A DNA stretch of 64,000 nt from NCBI RefSeq assembly GCF_014805625.2, contig NW_023998457.1, positions 5,299,218 through 5,363,217 of the forward strand, written 5' to 3'. Source of the DNA: Glossina fuscipes. Taxonomy: Eukaryota > Arthropoda > Insecta > Diptera > Glossinidae. The notes under the pieces were generated by a model. The model was given only the letters and a program-made list of their open reading frames with translations. It did no database searches and was not told where the DNA came from. A program made the translations under genes and the position numbers. The stretch's first letter is position 1; every line of letters begins with the position of its first letter. Positions 11,035 through 22,664 of this stretch are shown one piece after another.

Positions 11035-11760
11035 ACAAGTAAGAAAATTACATTCGGTCGTGAACGAATCTTTTATAGCCATCGCCCTTTTCCTAGCAAA
11101 GACAAAAAAGGCAAAAGAGTTTTTTTCACATAGGCGTGTGGGCGTTGTAAGCGTTTCCTGGAAAAGCTCTTTCCATTTTCGCTAACGGAGGAACGTTTAC
11201 CACAATTATCACGCAGTCACGCAAATAGACATATGGAAAGACGAACAGACGGGGTTTTGTAACACCCATAACGATCGGAATCATTTTTTGAATCAATTTC
11301 AACTTGTCTGTCCGTCCAGTTGCGCAAGCAGACAGATGGACAAACGAACGGACGGACATGTTTAGGTGCATTCAGAATACTTTATGGAGTTTTTGAAACT
11401 TGTTTCTGCGCCTTATAAAAGTATTGAAAAAAAGAAAGTCAATTTTGATGCACTATAATATGGGGTAGGCGTTGCCTATTTTTGCGCACAAATGCTACAC
11501 CATCGGCCGTAGAATATGCCTCCAAATTTCTATATATTTATTTGATGTAGTTTATGAGTAATGAATAAACAACGAATTTTCTATTATTTTTGGAAAATAG
11601 AGATGTTCTGAGCTTACGTGGGATTATGGGTACCGGAATGGCTTAAAATAGATCCAGCTGTTCAGTTAATTTTTATGCCACATTGTTAATATGAACGAAT
11701 ATTCATCAAGAAGTATTGAAAATTGAGCCGTTTTTGGTGTATAATGGTTCAGTATCTGTA
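11035..11760 (-). repeat. Family B dispersed repeat, copy 2
   Basis: Reverse family B. It begins with ACAAGTAAGAAAATTACATT and CGTGAACGAATCTTTTATAG and contains the inverted GTCTGTCCGTCC tract, CACTATAATATGGGGTAGGC, a TGAGTAATGAATAAACAACG block, and a truncated far end. Confidence 0.8.
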
Positions 11761-11829
11761 GGAACATAGCAAGGAGTTCAAAAAAATGGACCACTCAATC
11801 CAAGGTTTTCAGTGTAATTCAGAATTATT

Positions 11830-12175
11830 TAGCGAAATTTCAAAACTTACAATATACTTTCTTATAATGATTTATCAAATATGGCGAGCGCTCGAAAATC
11901 TGTTTCAATTGGAACCATTTTCAATAGCTTTCGTCCTCAGGTCATAGCATGTCCATGTAGAAAATTTCGTCAAAATATTTCAAAACTTGCGACTGAACAC
12001 GAGAATACATGGGCATACATTCCACAGACAGATGGAAAGACAAGCTTTAATCGAATCAACGAATTATTCTAAATCGATGGGTATAATAATGAAAGGTGGG
12101 TTGATCTCAAGTTCCTTTGGATGTTACATAAGTCCACACGAACTTGATATTCCCCATAACACAAATGGCGTAGTG
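11830..12175 (-). repeat. Family A dispersed repeat, copy 7
   Basis: Reverse copy with CATTTTCAATAGCTTTCGTC, GGTCATAGCATGTCCATGTA and, at the right end, GTCCACACGAACTTGATATT and AAATGGCGTAGTGTT. It abuts the Tc1-like element. Confidence 0.75.
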
Positions 12176-12329
12176 TTTAAAAAAAACGAGAAATATTTGT
12201 ACAGGATTGTTAATTGTTTGTATATACACTCGACAGCAAAAAAATTGTACGCCCCCTACATTTTCACTTAGAACCTAAATAATTATTAAATCAACGTTTA
12301 GGTTGTAAATATAACTAAAATCTACCTAA

Positions 12330-13700
12330 AACACATATTGTTGGCTTTTACAAAATACATCATGCTTACCCTTGGACCTTCAAAACCGTTACAGTAGCAT
12401 ATGAAGACAATAGAGATATTTAAAATCGGTCGTTTCAGGTAGCGCCGTTCCCGCGATTTTAAGCCGTCTTGCAATCTGACAGATTCTTTATCGAATACCA
12501 AGCTATTCAGCAAAAGAAAGCGGATAACATACCGGAAGCTACGTCTCAAGTAGTTACGCTAATTCAAGCTGGAAAGAACCAAAGCCAAGTGACACGAGAG
12601 TTAAATTTAGGCCGATACGTTGTTCGACGTGCATAGCAGCGATATCAAGAGCTCGGTGGCTGTACTCGGCGATGAGGAGATATCCGAAAACGTGTTGCAG
12701 CACAGCGTGATGACCGTTTAGTTCACAACGATATCGTTGGATGAATGCAGTTTAAATTGGCCATTTTGCGAGTAACACCTCCACAAAGTTAGAGGAGTGG
12801 GAGTCAGTCGGTGGATGGTGACAAGAAAACTAGTCCAAGGAGTTCTTACAGCGCGTATACTAGCAACTGACCCGAAATTCAGCCCGGCCGGCCAAAAAGT
12901 TCGCCCTAGACCATGTGAATTGGAATACGGACCAGTGGAAGGTAGTACTGTTCTCTGATGAGTGCACGATGTACCTTCATTGTTACGACGTGCGACGAAG
13001 GGTCTACCGAAGATCCATTGAACGTTTTGCACAATGCTGCATCTCGTAACGTGCCCTATATGACGATGGTTCGTGTCTGTTCTGGGGAAGCATGTCGCTG
13101 GAAGAAAAATGAGGAGTTGTGTTTGTCAAGCGGGTTGACTTCTCGACGCCATATCGAAGAAATCTTGCAAGAGCATTTAGTGCTTTTTTCGGGATTTACC
13201 AGCAAAAATCTCATTTTCATGCCCGCCAACAGAAGACCACTTATCGCTCTTGTAAGATACCAATACTTGGAGGAGATTGATGTGCCGGTTACGGCGTGGC
13301 CTAGATTTCAATCCCTTTCAGCGCCTATGGGATGAGCTGAAATCATGAGTACGAGCGAGAAATATGGCACCTACGAGTCTCAAAGAGCTTCGAACCAGGC
13401 ATTAAGGAAGAATGGATTTTGTAAAAAAAAACTTGAATATTTAATGAAAAATCGGATGGAAGTTGTTATTCAGGCTAAGAGGAGGTAACACCTCGCATTA
13501 ATAGATATTGTTTTTTCCATTCCATCTTTTGATATTTGCTCGAAAACGCAGAAACAGCGTTAGGTGAAACGAGCGATTCCGGGTAAATCTATTATTTTAT
13601 TGCTACTGTTATGATTTTGAAGGTCAAGGATAAGCATAATGGGTTTTTCAAAAGCTAACAGAGCGTACTTTTTCCCAACTCTTATTTGCTTAAGCGAACC
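12330..13700 (+). mobile_element. Tc1-like element relic with long terminal inverted repeats
   Basis: The flanks 12340-12467 and 13539-13660 are inverted copies of each other. For example, TGTTGGCTTTTACAAAATAC on the left matches the inverse of 'tttttcaaaagctaaca' on the right, and GTTTCAGGTAGCGCCGTTCC matches the inverse of 'cagcgttaggtgaaacg'. Between them, about 12560-13400 reads as a broken Tc1-type transposase on the plus strand. It begins with a helix-turn-helix region, then VLFSDE-like bases at 12947, then VRRRVYRRSIERF, and finally DFNPFQRLWDELK, equivalent to the family's DLNPIEHLWDEL. Many stops and frameshifts make it inactive. Long inverted repeats of this sort occur in Minos/Bari-like groups; the exact group is undetermined. 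Confidence 0.7.
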
Positions 13701-14595
13701 CTGAGTTAAATTTTTATTAACTTTCGGATTGTAGTGACAGTGACATTTTATGTTCTTGTATGGCCATTAGTTTTCTAACGAAAAACATTTTATCGTTTAT
13801 TTTCATTTCAATTATTTGCATATCGACTGAAAAAAGCCACACGTTAATAGCAGCTTGCATTTTTCATTCGTGTTTTATGCCATTGTAAAGGAAAAAATCG
13901 AAATATAAAGTGAGAACAGAAACTTTACTCTTGACATCGAGGACACTTATGGCATATATTTATAATTCATGAGCAATTCATGGATTGTGATTGCAAAGTG
14001 CACGTCTATGGTATATGCCTGGGCTATCTACCTGTTTGTCAATAAAACAATTCTGGAAATGGAAAGCAATGAATTTCAAAACAAGATCAACAATTGAAAA
14101 TAAGAAGAACAAAAGAATTAATTTTGTTTAGAAGATGACGAATACTTTTTTTTTTTGTGTTTTAAACATAACTTCGCGATCCAAATTGTTTTGGTTTGCG
14201 GGTTTTTTTTTTTTTTTTTCATTTCCAACCAATTACACAATAAGTAAACGAAAAACCGCAAAACGCATATAAAACACTTGAACAATTTCGAAATTTCTCG
14301 ACGTTTCCTATTGAGTGTTATGGCTAGACAGGACACTAAGCATTTCATGCTTACACGGCAATGTAAGAAGATTTTTTAATTTAAAATGAATTTTTTCCAG
14401 TGAAATAAATTTTTATTATCAGATAATTTAACAATAGTTACACTTATTTAAACTCTTTCCTCCATATTTCCACGTCATTCCAAATGTAGTTTGTTCTTAT
14501 TTTTTTTGCCATATATATGACGGGATTGATAAAACCCAGCTAAATGCTGCGAGGTTTTTGCTTTCTATAGAATAATTTAGTTTTTCTGCAGAATT
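13700..14595. other. Unassigned intergenic sequence
   Basis: No gene is seen. The stretch contains T-rich runs near 14145 and 14205. It ends at family B copy 3. Confidence 0.4.
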
Positions 14596-14599
14596 ACAA

Positions 14600-15500
14600 C
14601 TTAGTTGCTTTCCCAGTATACATTGCCCCATCACCCAACTGAAGAGTATATTCATTTTGTCGAAACATTTGCAACGTCCAGAAGGAACGGTTAGAGAAAC
14701 TACAAAATATATAATTTCTTGGTCAGCATCAAATCCTAATCCGACTTAACTATGCCCATTTGCTGGTTTGTGTGTCTGTCCGTCTGTGTTATGTCATTCT
14801 TCTGCTCGCAAAAATGAAGCTATCGACTTCAAATTTGGCAAAAGTGGTAAAAGTTGGAAGCTCTTGCGTCCAGGTTGGTATTGAAAATTGGCCAAATCGG
14901 CTGAAGGATACGCCCGCAGCGCCTCGTAAACTACGAGTACCTCTGTTTTTTAAAAGGAATAAAAAATGTCCTTTCAATTATTATTCATAAACTTCAACCG
15001 ATACATGTATGAAAATTTATATTCTAAATAAATTCTTTGGTCGATACTGCTGTACTTATACAGAAATGGGAAAAATTGACTGCGCCTATCCAATATTATA
15101 GTGTGTCAAAATTTAATTTTTTTCACTATCATTATAAGCCCCATAAAGAATATAAATTCTTGATTAGAATCGAATATGGAAATCTAAACATGTTCGTCTG
15201 ATTGTCTATCCATCTGTTTGCCTATCCAACTGTGTATGCATTCTCTCGTTAGCGAAAATGAAGATATCATCTTCACTTTTGCAAAGGATTTTGAAAGCGA
15301 CCGAAACTTTTCCAAGGACACGCCTACAAAGCCCCCAATCTTCTGCGACAAAAACTTTTATTTTGAAAATTGAAACAATTAACCGCGCCCACTCACTATT
15401 ATGGAGCATGAAAATTTCGTTTTTTTACGTTTATTGTCTTGGGTGATGGGTATAAAAGATTCGGTCGCTGCCGAACATAATTTTCTTACTTGTTTTTTCT
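14600..15500 (+). repeat. Family B dispersed repeat, copy 3
   Basis: Full-length forward copy. It starts CATCACCCAACTGAAGAGTA, continues through ACATTTGCAACGTCCAGAAG, GTGTGTCTGTCCGTCTGTGT and GCAAAAATGAAGCTATCGAC, and ends GGTGATGGGTATAAAAGATT, GCCGAACATAATTTTCTTAC, TTGTT. Internal codon-like frames are fortuitous. Confidence 0.85.
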
Positions 15501-16221
15501 TCCATTTCTCTCGATGATTCTTTAATTCGTTGTATGCTGTTGCATATTTATAAGTACGCGAACAGAAATCTGATTTGGTGTGAGCTACCATTGGCAATTT
15601 TTGCTGCATATATATAACATGTTACTACTGCTATATCATTATATATTGAGTGTACATAGTATCCGGAATTTATAATTTTGCAAGCTCACTTGGCACCTAC
15701 CAAGACCAATTTTATAACTAACATTAGAGAAATAGTAAGCAAACGGTTCGTAAGTTTGCGACCCCGTAGGTTGCATGTGTTCATGACCAAGCCAACTGGA
15801 GAGTGCTTCGCTGATCTTCCGTGTGTTGCTGGTACATTAACGATGACATAAATAGAGATAGAAAGCTAAAGCTGGACATTTAAGTTTCGATGTGAAAAAT
15901 CGAGAACCGCCCACAAATTAACTGCCACATGAGTTATGTGATTTATCTTCAATTATTAGCATTTAATTCAATTATTTATGTATAACGATACCTAAATAGT
16001 TACTTTCCCCAAGTATGAAAACCTACAGACAAACATACAAATTCATAGTTGTTTCATATATTATCGTCAGTTATAAAAGGAATATTGTATATATACATGT
16101 GTATACATTGTACACAATCTGTTAAATTAATTTATCAACATATCCTCATTTTCACGGTTTAGATGAGGTTCGTTTGTATTTGCTATACCAAACACTTGTT
16201 TCTAATACATAGGTAGCCGTT
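15501..16221. other. Unassigned intergenic sequence
   Basis: No gene or named repeat is seen between family B copy 3 and the SINE pair. Confidence 0.4.
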
Positions 16222-16234
16222 TACTTTATGCAAA

Positions 16235-16415
16235 ATCCGCCTGAATGGCCGAGTAGGCAAGAGTCTCGACTAGCAACTCAATAGTCGTGGGTTCAAACCT
16301 CAAGTGCGGTAGAGTTTTTTAATAACAGCCGATAGCCCTAGTTGCTAGTGCTTTAAGACTTTAGTCTTAGAATTTATTCTCTGGCTAAATTTATAATAAT
16401 AATAATAAATAATAA
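16235..16415 (+). repeat. tRNA-derived SINE, copy 1
   Basis: The head carries a box A-like TGGCCGAGTAGG (16246-16257) and a box B-like GGTTCAAACCT (16290-16300), spaced as in a class II (Ser/Leu-like) tRNA. A short body ('gccgatagccctagttgctag') and an AAT-repeat tail follow. It is flanked by TACTTTATGCAAA at 16222-16234 and 16416-16428, which fits a target-site duplication made by L1-type retroposition. Confidence 0.75.
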
Positions 16416-16428
16416 TACTTTATGCAAA

Positions 16429-16605
16429 ATCCGCCTGAGTAGCCGAAGGCGAGGAATCTCGACTAGAAAGTCAATGGTCGTGGGTTCGAATCTCAAGTGC
16501 GGTAGAGTTTTCAATAAAAGCCGATAGCCTTAGATGCTAGTGCTTTTAAGAGTTTAGTCTTAGAATTTATTTCTCTGGCGAAAGTAATAATAATAATAAT
16601 AATAA
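16429..16605 (+). repeat. tRNA-derived SINE, copy 2
   Basis: Same head, body and (AAT)n tail as the preceding copy, with box B GGTTCGAATCT. It is followed by a third TACTTTATGCAAA at 16606-16618. The two copies therefore sit head to tail, separated by one copy of the same 13-bp target sequence. Confidence 0.75.
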
Positions 16606-16619
16606 TACTTTATGCAAAG

Positions 16620-17470
16620 ACGTCGAAACGGTATCGTTTTGTTGTTGGGTGGTTGCCGAAGCAATAAGACGACACCCACCATCTCTATAGGAATAGTTGA
16701 TATGAATCGTCGAATGAATGATAAAATTAATTGATTAATGCAACAGTTCATTTAAATTCAAGGAACTTGTTTATTTGAGTCATCTAAGTTAACTTAGACA
16801 TACCTTCTTTACCCACTCTGGGTAAAATACCATTCGTTAATATATCACCGTATTACTACTAAATTACACGCCAGCTAGCAACCCTGGCTGGCATAGTATA
16901 TATAATACGGCAAAACTAGAGGGTCGATTATCGGCCTTACAGCGATAAGGTTCTAGCCCCAGCCTTTAGTTGGGACCGTCTATCTAGTCTTTCCCTTGAG
17001 CTTAGGAGATTTTATTTTATTTAGCGCTTGCCGTTAATAAAATAAAATTGAGATCACGAACCTTTTTTTCTCTCTCCTTCGGCGACGATGTCTGATGGAT
17101 TGCTCTCCTGCACTCAACCCCGCGGCCACACTTACTTAGGGCAGAGAAGGGACCAGTGTATATTTCTGCACCGCGGGTGACTTCCGTTGGATTGCTCCCC
17201 TGCAGTCACCCTAGGCCGCACTTTAAGGGAATCGAACAGATTTACTGGGAGAGGAAAGAATGGGGATCTCACCCTAGAGAGTTTGATTAACGTGTACGAC
17301 GGAGACATATCGTGAATAATAATTATTATATTTGTAATACGCGAATAAATGTAAATTAAACGAAAAAGATGTTTCAACTAGACACGCAGGCAGCGGAAAA
17401 GGGACGACACTCTTTGCAATAAATTTTCTGTTAACGTGGACCCTGGCCACGTTACAAAGTTAACGCAAAC
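16620..17470 (+). repeat. Possible LTR-like or transposon-derived segment
   Basis: GCATAGTATATATAATACGG (TATA-like) at about 16890 is followed by GTTAATAAAATAAAATTGAG at about 17032, a promoter/polyadenylation arrangement of the LTR type. Two imperfect copies of a 'gatggattgctctcctgca' block, about 85 bases apart, follow at about 17094 and 17178. No coding region or primer-binding site is recognised, so this assignment is tentative. Confidence 0.25.
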
Positions 17471-17699
17471 TTTATTTATTTTATATGCAGGGACATCCAT
17501 TTTGTCGCAGTATAACAATAATGCAGTATACATAGTTATGTACCCATAATGGCGAAAAAGAAAGAACTACTGGCGAAGGAAATTGCAGCGATATCTACAG
17601 ACTAATGATTGCTATTTGGCAGGACATGTGGAAAGAAGGGTAGCAATGATCAGAAAACGACTCGAAAGGAGTGTTGATGGAGAAGCCAATTTTTCCCTA

Positions 17700-18060
17700 A
17701 TTCAATTTTTGACTGGGGAAATTTCTCGAGTTATCTGTGCGTTTCAACTTACGAGCAAATAACGTGCGCACCCTGTGCTACGGCATACGGCAAACAACAA
17801 GACGCAGTGCGCTGGGTTGGTCTGTCGTGGTAGAGTGTACTTAAGAAACAGGCTTTTGAGATCGCTGTGAATGCAAATTACGCCATCTAAGTTGCTAACG
17901 ATCACGTTAATGGATACCGCAAGATGAAAGAAGTGCGCCTGGTTTTCGATATAAAGCCGCACGAATGCGACATCCGAACCTCTGATCTCATATCAGAACG
18001 GAGAGAAGGTAAAGTGATATAGTGAGGACTAAGAATCCATTAGAGGTAATACGAAAGCGG
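17700..18060 (+). repeat. Dispersed repeat D, copy 1
   Basis: GGAAATTTCTCGAG, then CGATATAAAGCCGCACGAAT, then AAGTGATATAGTGAGGACTA occur in the same order and spacing as at 20335-20680. It contains a TATAAA with coding-free flanks, so it may be part of an LTR. The family is unknown. Confidence 0.55.
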
Positions 18061-18099
18061 TGTAGGGCTTCTAGTTGGATATACACAGCCATTGCTGTA

Positions 18100-18260
18100 T
18101 AGAGCATTTAGTACAGCAGAGAATAAATAGTATAATCGTATATATAGTAAAGTATAGTATGCATAGTGTAGTAGTCTAGTATAGTATAACATGTATGTAG
18201 TAGTATAATACAGCATTTTGTAATACAATAGAGCATAGTGTAGTGTATTACATATACAGA
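18100..18260. repeat. Degenerate (TAGTA)n low-complexity tract
   Basis: About 160 bases dominated by TAGTATAGTA-type 5-mers. The minus-strand frame over it, rich in Tyr and Leu, is a product of this tract and is not a gene. Confidence 0.7.
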
Positions 18261-18264
18261 AGCT

Positions 18265-18799
18265 GTTAAAATGCATTACAAAAACAATGAATCGTTCGAA
18301 TCGTGCATGTGGTATGAAGTTCATGTTTTTTTAAATGACTTCGTAAATAAAGAAAATTGCCCGTTTGGTGCCAGCAGACCCATCTAATGTTCCTTAAGGA
18401 GTTTTACGTATACAAAAAACAACTTTTGAGCGTGTTTTGTAGGCTAGAAATGTTATTTTTCAGTTTGAAAATTTCATTTGTCAGTTATCGTCAATGGAGA
18501 ATGCTGCAGAAACATGATAACTGGTGTTTTGCGACAAAAATTATACTATTTTGACTTGGACGATTTGCGTGTGTCAGTGTGAATTTCGTGACAATATTAG
18601 CCTATTACGAGAAAACTTTAACGGTCCTGTAATTTCCAAAAAAGTGAGAGCTTGGTACAAAGGTAATGCGATACAACTCTGATGGAGATTTTTTCTTTGA
18701 GGTTATGTTTAAACATTCGCTTACTTCGATAAACCATGAACTCGCGTTATTGACGAAATCAGAGCATTTCGTCGTACCCTATACCGTTTGTGTGGTGCG
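18265..18799. other. Unassigned intergenic sequence
   Basis: No gene is seen. Short frames lack family features. Confidence 0.4.
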
Positions 18800-19150
18800 A
18801 AGGTATACCAACTTTGTGCGGATGTATGCAGACCTATGTTTTATTACACGGATCACAGCTTTTCTTTCTTCTGACTGTCTGGCTTTCCTTCCTTGTCCTT
18901 CTGACTGTCTTGCTTTCTTGTGTTTAAGCTACAGGCAACAATGTCTGAGATATTTTGATGGAACTTGGTATTCCGATGTGTTCTCACCCAAGGAAGAGCC
19001 CTGTTGAAACTCATTGAGATCGGACCACTTTTTCGACCACTTCCTTTATAAACCCTTGTGGTGCAAAGTGCTTATATGAATAGTTGTACAGTGCGGTAGG
19101 ATATTTGTTGATGGACCGTTGCCTACTATAATGTTTTGCTTGTTTCATTT
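18800..19150 (+). repeat. Family A dispersed repeat, copy 8
   Basis: Forward copy with TTTGTGCGGATGTATGCAGA, a CTGACTGTCTGG tract, TTCTCACCCAAGGAAGAGCC, GATCGGACCACTTTTTCGAC and the terminal GCCTACTATAATGTTTTGCT. Confidence 0.8.
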
Positions 19151-19990
19151 AAAGCTCGTTTACTTTTGATTGATGGTCGTAAACCATGTTCGAAAATGGT
19201 TTTGATCCGCTTATGACCATCTCCACGTTAGGCAATGATTATAACAGACAATTTACAGCATATTTAGAATATAGGACAAATAATTGCGAGGACCATTTGC
19301 AACTTCAGCGAGGCTTCGGGCGCATTGAATGAAAACCTGGAAAAAAAATTTCTTAGTTCAAGCGCACGAAGTGATACAAAATTTGTAGGTATTTTATTGT
19401 TCTAATTTAACGGGTGAAGTGTCTGTAGTGGCGAAAAAAAGAATTTTGATGAACGTGTTGTCTTCTTCCAAAAATTCCTGATACTTTTTATATAGGAAGT
19501 TAGATTGCTTCTCAAAATTCACTTCATCTTCTCATTCGTTCGTCATATTCACTTCCTTTAAAATTCTTTTCAATTAATATTTTATTTATTTTTTCTCTTC
19601 TTTGTAGGGAGAATGTATTTTTCCTATGGTTTTTCATTTCATTTATTTTTCTGTATATATTCTTTCTGAACACGTCAAACGAACCAGTAAAAATATGAAA
19701 TCTAATTACATCCTTTCGGTGATTTTAAATTGTTTTTCACACTTTTATCCACATATTTATCCTTTTCATCAAAGTAAATAAAAGTTAATTTTTGCAAATT
19801 TCTCGTAAAGAGATACAAATGTAAATCCATTTCCATTGCCATTCAAATAATCACTTTGCATGGCAAACATATATTTGTAATGAAGAGTAACTTTCCTTAT
19901 TTCAAATTTAACAAGTAGGACATGGACCAGCATTAAATAATCTACTTCTACTCCACTTCGTTTAGTTCATATAATGATTTTTTTTTAAAT
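19151..19990. other. Unassigned intergenic sequence
   Basis: AT-rich; nothing recognised. Confidence 0.4.
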
Positions 19991-20225
19991 AAAGGAATTG
20001 GTCGAAAGAGTGGTCGGATCCAAACCACTTCAAAAAAAAAAACTCACTCGTCAGTGTAACGGTCTGTAAGTTGAATACAAGAAACAATATGGACATACGG
20101 ATCATCGGATAAACATGTTAAGATGGATCCAGAAAATATCTCAACCTCAAACCACCTTGAAGTTGCATATATCCGCACAAACTTAATATACCCTTGTATC
20201 ACAAGTGGTGTAGGGTATAAAAAAC
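19990..20225 (-). repeat. Family A fragment, copy 9
   Basis: Reverse fragment with GGTCGAAAGAGTGGTCGGAT and the well-preserved end ATATCCGCACAAACTTAATA, ACCCTTGTATCACAAGTGGT, GTAGGGTATAAAAA. Confidence 0.8.
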
Positions 20226-20334
20226 ACAAAATTAATCTATACTCTCAGTGTCTGAACAGAATCAGATATTGACAAGAAACTTAAGTTATTAGAGTTTTGC
20301 TATTGTTCCGAAGTAGCTAAGTAACTGATTGTTC

Positions 20335-20680
20335 ATGGAAATTTCTCGAGCGATTATTGCCGTTTCAATCTATGAATTGATAGAAGGAGTGCAACTTGTG
20401 TTGAAGCATGAACGACGATGTGCGGCACACTGTTTTCGTTTGTCCGACTTGGCCGACTAGCATCTATGCCGATAAGCACGCAGAGATGGAATGAATGCAC
20501 CAGTTTTTCACACGACATACAGCTTCGGTATAAAGGCCCACGAAGGCGACTTCGGAACGCATAATCAAATATGAGAACGAGGAGATCGTTTGATATAGTG
20601 AGAATCAACAATCCAAAAGGGTCTATCCCGAAGTATTGTGAAAGCGATTTGGGGATGGTTTTTGACTACGGTGTAGGACC
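20335..20680 (+). repeat. Dispersed repeat D, copy 2
   Basis: Diverged second copy of the 17700-18060 sequence: ATGGAAATTTCTCGAGCGAT, CTTCGGTATAAAGGCCCACG, TTTGATATAGTGAGAATCAA. It lies directly left of the 13-bp minisatellite. Confidence 0.55.
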
Positions 20681-20715
20681 CTACTTTGTAGTGGGCTGCC
20701 AGAATGTCCAAAAAG

Positions 20716-21336
20716 AAAGCTAAGCTAGGTAGCTTAGCTAAGTAGCTACACAGCTTAGCCTGATTAAGTAATTAATAGTTTGCTTAATAGTGTAACTAAA
20801 TAGGTTAGCCTAGCTTGGTAGCTTAACTAAGCACTAGCAGCATAGCCAGACAGCCTAGTTAAATAGGTCAGCCAAGTATCTTAGGTAAATAGCTTAGCTA
20901 AGTGGCTAAGTAAAGAGCTTAGCTAAGTGGCTTAGCTATACAGCTTAGTTAAATAGCTTACCTTAGCTAAGTAGCTAAGTAGTTCAAACAAACGACTTAG
21001 CCTAAGAGGCTTAACTAAACAGTTTAGCTAAATAGCTTAGCGAAGAAGCTTAGCTAAACTAAGCAGCTAAGATCTTAGCTACATAACTTAGCCAAGTAGC
21101 TTAACTAAACAACTATAACTTTCCTGTGCAGCTTAGTTAAATAGCTTAGCCTAGCTAAATAGCTAATAGCTTACTTAAGTAACTTAGCGAAGTAGCTTAG
21201 CTAACTTATCTAAACAACTTTGCTAAATAACTTAGCTAAACAGCTTTGTTAAGCAGCTTAGGTAAATAGCTTAGCTAAGCAGCTAAATCGCTTAACTAAA
21301 TAACGTAGCTAAGCTGAATAACGTAGCTTAGCTACT
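20716..21336. repeat. 13-bp minisatellite, consensus TTAGCTAARYAGC
   Basis: About 620 bases are built of a degenerate 13-mer, for example TTAGCTAAACAGC, TTTGTTAAGCAGC, TTAGGTAAATAGC and TTAGCTAAGCAGC in succession near 21230-21280, roughly 45 units. Each intact unit contains the perfect 8-base palindrome TTAGCTAA. Units differ by point changes and small deletions, so the array is old or freely diverging. Confidence 0.85.
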
Positions 21337-22305
21337 TATGAAGAAGAGAATCATAACGCTTTGAATGTTTAAAATTCGTACCTGTTGTGGTTGTAGCGAA
21401 AATTAACAATGTTTGTTGCGTGCAAATAGTGAAGTGTTCGCAGATTCTATTTTCCACTTAGATATATTCTAGTGAATGCGTGGTAAATGCAACACATGTT
21501 GTATAAACAATTGAGCACCTTCTTATAGATGTCACAATGTTTTTTACTGTTGTTGTTGCGATATTGAATCATGACATATACAGGAAGGCGTATGTGTTTA
21601 GAACTACTTTAACTCTCGATTACTCTTCACAAGTCTATACGTATAAGTGTCTCAACGTTTAAAATACAACACTTTTTTTGATTTTCTAAGTTCATTGTCA
21701 GCCTTACGGTTTGGAAAGTCGTTCATCGTTCACTGTTTACAACCTGTTTACACCAACAAAGCCGTGACAGTCTGCTATAACACGTAACAAATATAAATGA
21801 TTATTGTATCGGTGAGTAACTTTGTTGAGAGTTGAGAGAGCATAAGATGAAATAAAAGCAGTAATCAAGTATTGGTAGTCAATTTATTTTCATTTAATGG
21901 TTCAATCGGAAAACACAACAGCTTCCATCCATGCAGGAAGAGATGCTGAAGACAAACCATTTTCAAGTACACACATATTAGTTATGTAGGGGTGTTTCTT
22001 GGGCAATAGCCTGGACTATTGATAGTTGAAACAATCGCTCAAGTAAAGTTAAACAATTAATAAGATTTTCGCTTTCTTTAAATGCCCCGTGGTAGTAATA
22101 TGATAATTAAAAAAAATTATATAAGTTTTGGTAAGCAATTACAACTAATTTATTTATTCTTATATAACTACATTATCTTTATATTATATTATAATCTCTC
22201 TTAAGTAGTGTATAACATTTGCGGGGGATGTCAATAAGCATTTTAGTAAATATTACCAAGAGCATTACTATTGGCAGGCAATTTTTTCTTTTTTCATACC
22301 CACGT
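21337..22305. other. Unassigned intergenic sequence
   Basis: No gene is seen. The stretch is AT-rich with many stops. Confidence 0.4.
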
Positions 22306-22309
22306 TAGC

Positions 22310-22660
22310 CACCTTGCGGAATGTCTTATTTTGATAAGTCGTTGTACGCAAAATAGTGCAATTTTCAGAATTTCGCGATAAAAATTGCTTAGCAATAGTG
22401 TTTCGGACCTCGAGTAGGCTTTTGAGAGAAAGCTTTAATTTTTAATATTTTATGAGGAAAATTTGTCCGGTAAATAAACAACGGCGGGAAACTTGGATCA
22501 GATGGGTTTACTTATTAGATCCCAACATATATACGGATTATCATGAGAAACAAAGTCTTATATGGAGAGAATGTCTAATTTGTATTTTTTCATTACGGAA
22601 AATGATATGACTGGAAATTTTTAGGAAGTAAATTACTTCTCCAAAATTATATATATATAT
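22310..22660 (+). repeat. Family A fragment, copy 10
   Basis: Degenerate forward middle section ('ttgataagtcgttgtacgc', 'gcaattttcagaatttcgcg', 'taatattttatgaggaaaa'). The mariner copy was inserted at a TA inside or just beside it. Confidence 0.6.
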
Positions 22661-22664
22661 ATTA

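Noticed and set aside
16246..16310. Possible tRNA-Ser/Leu gene
   Set aside because: Box A and box B are present, but no closed acceptor stem is seen. Three similar copies carry the same non-tRNA body and AAT tail, so this is a tRNA-derived SINE.
18040..18324. 94-residue minus-strand frame rich in Tyr and Leu
   Set aside because: Product of the (TAGTA)n low-complexity tract.
20716..21336. CRISPR-like array
   Set aside because: Units are contiguous 13-mers with no unique spacers, in a eukaryotic genome.
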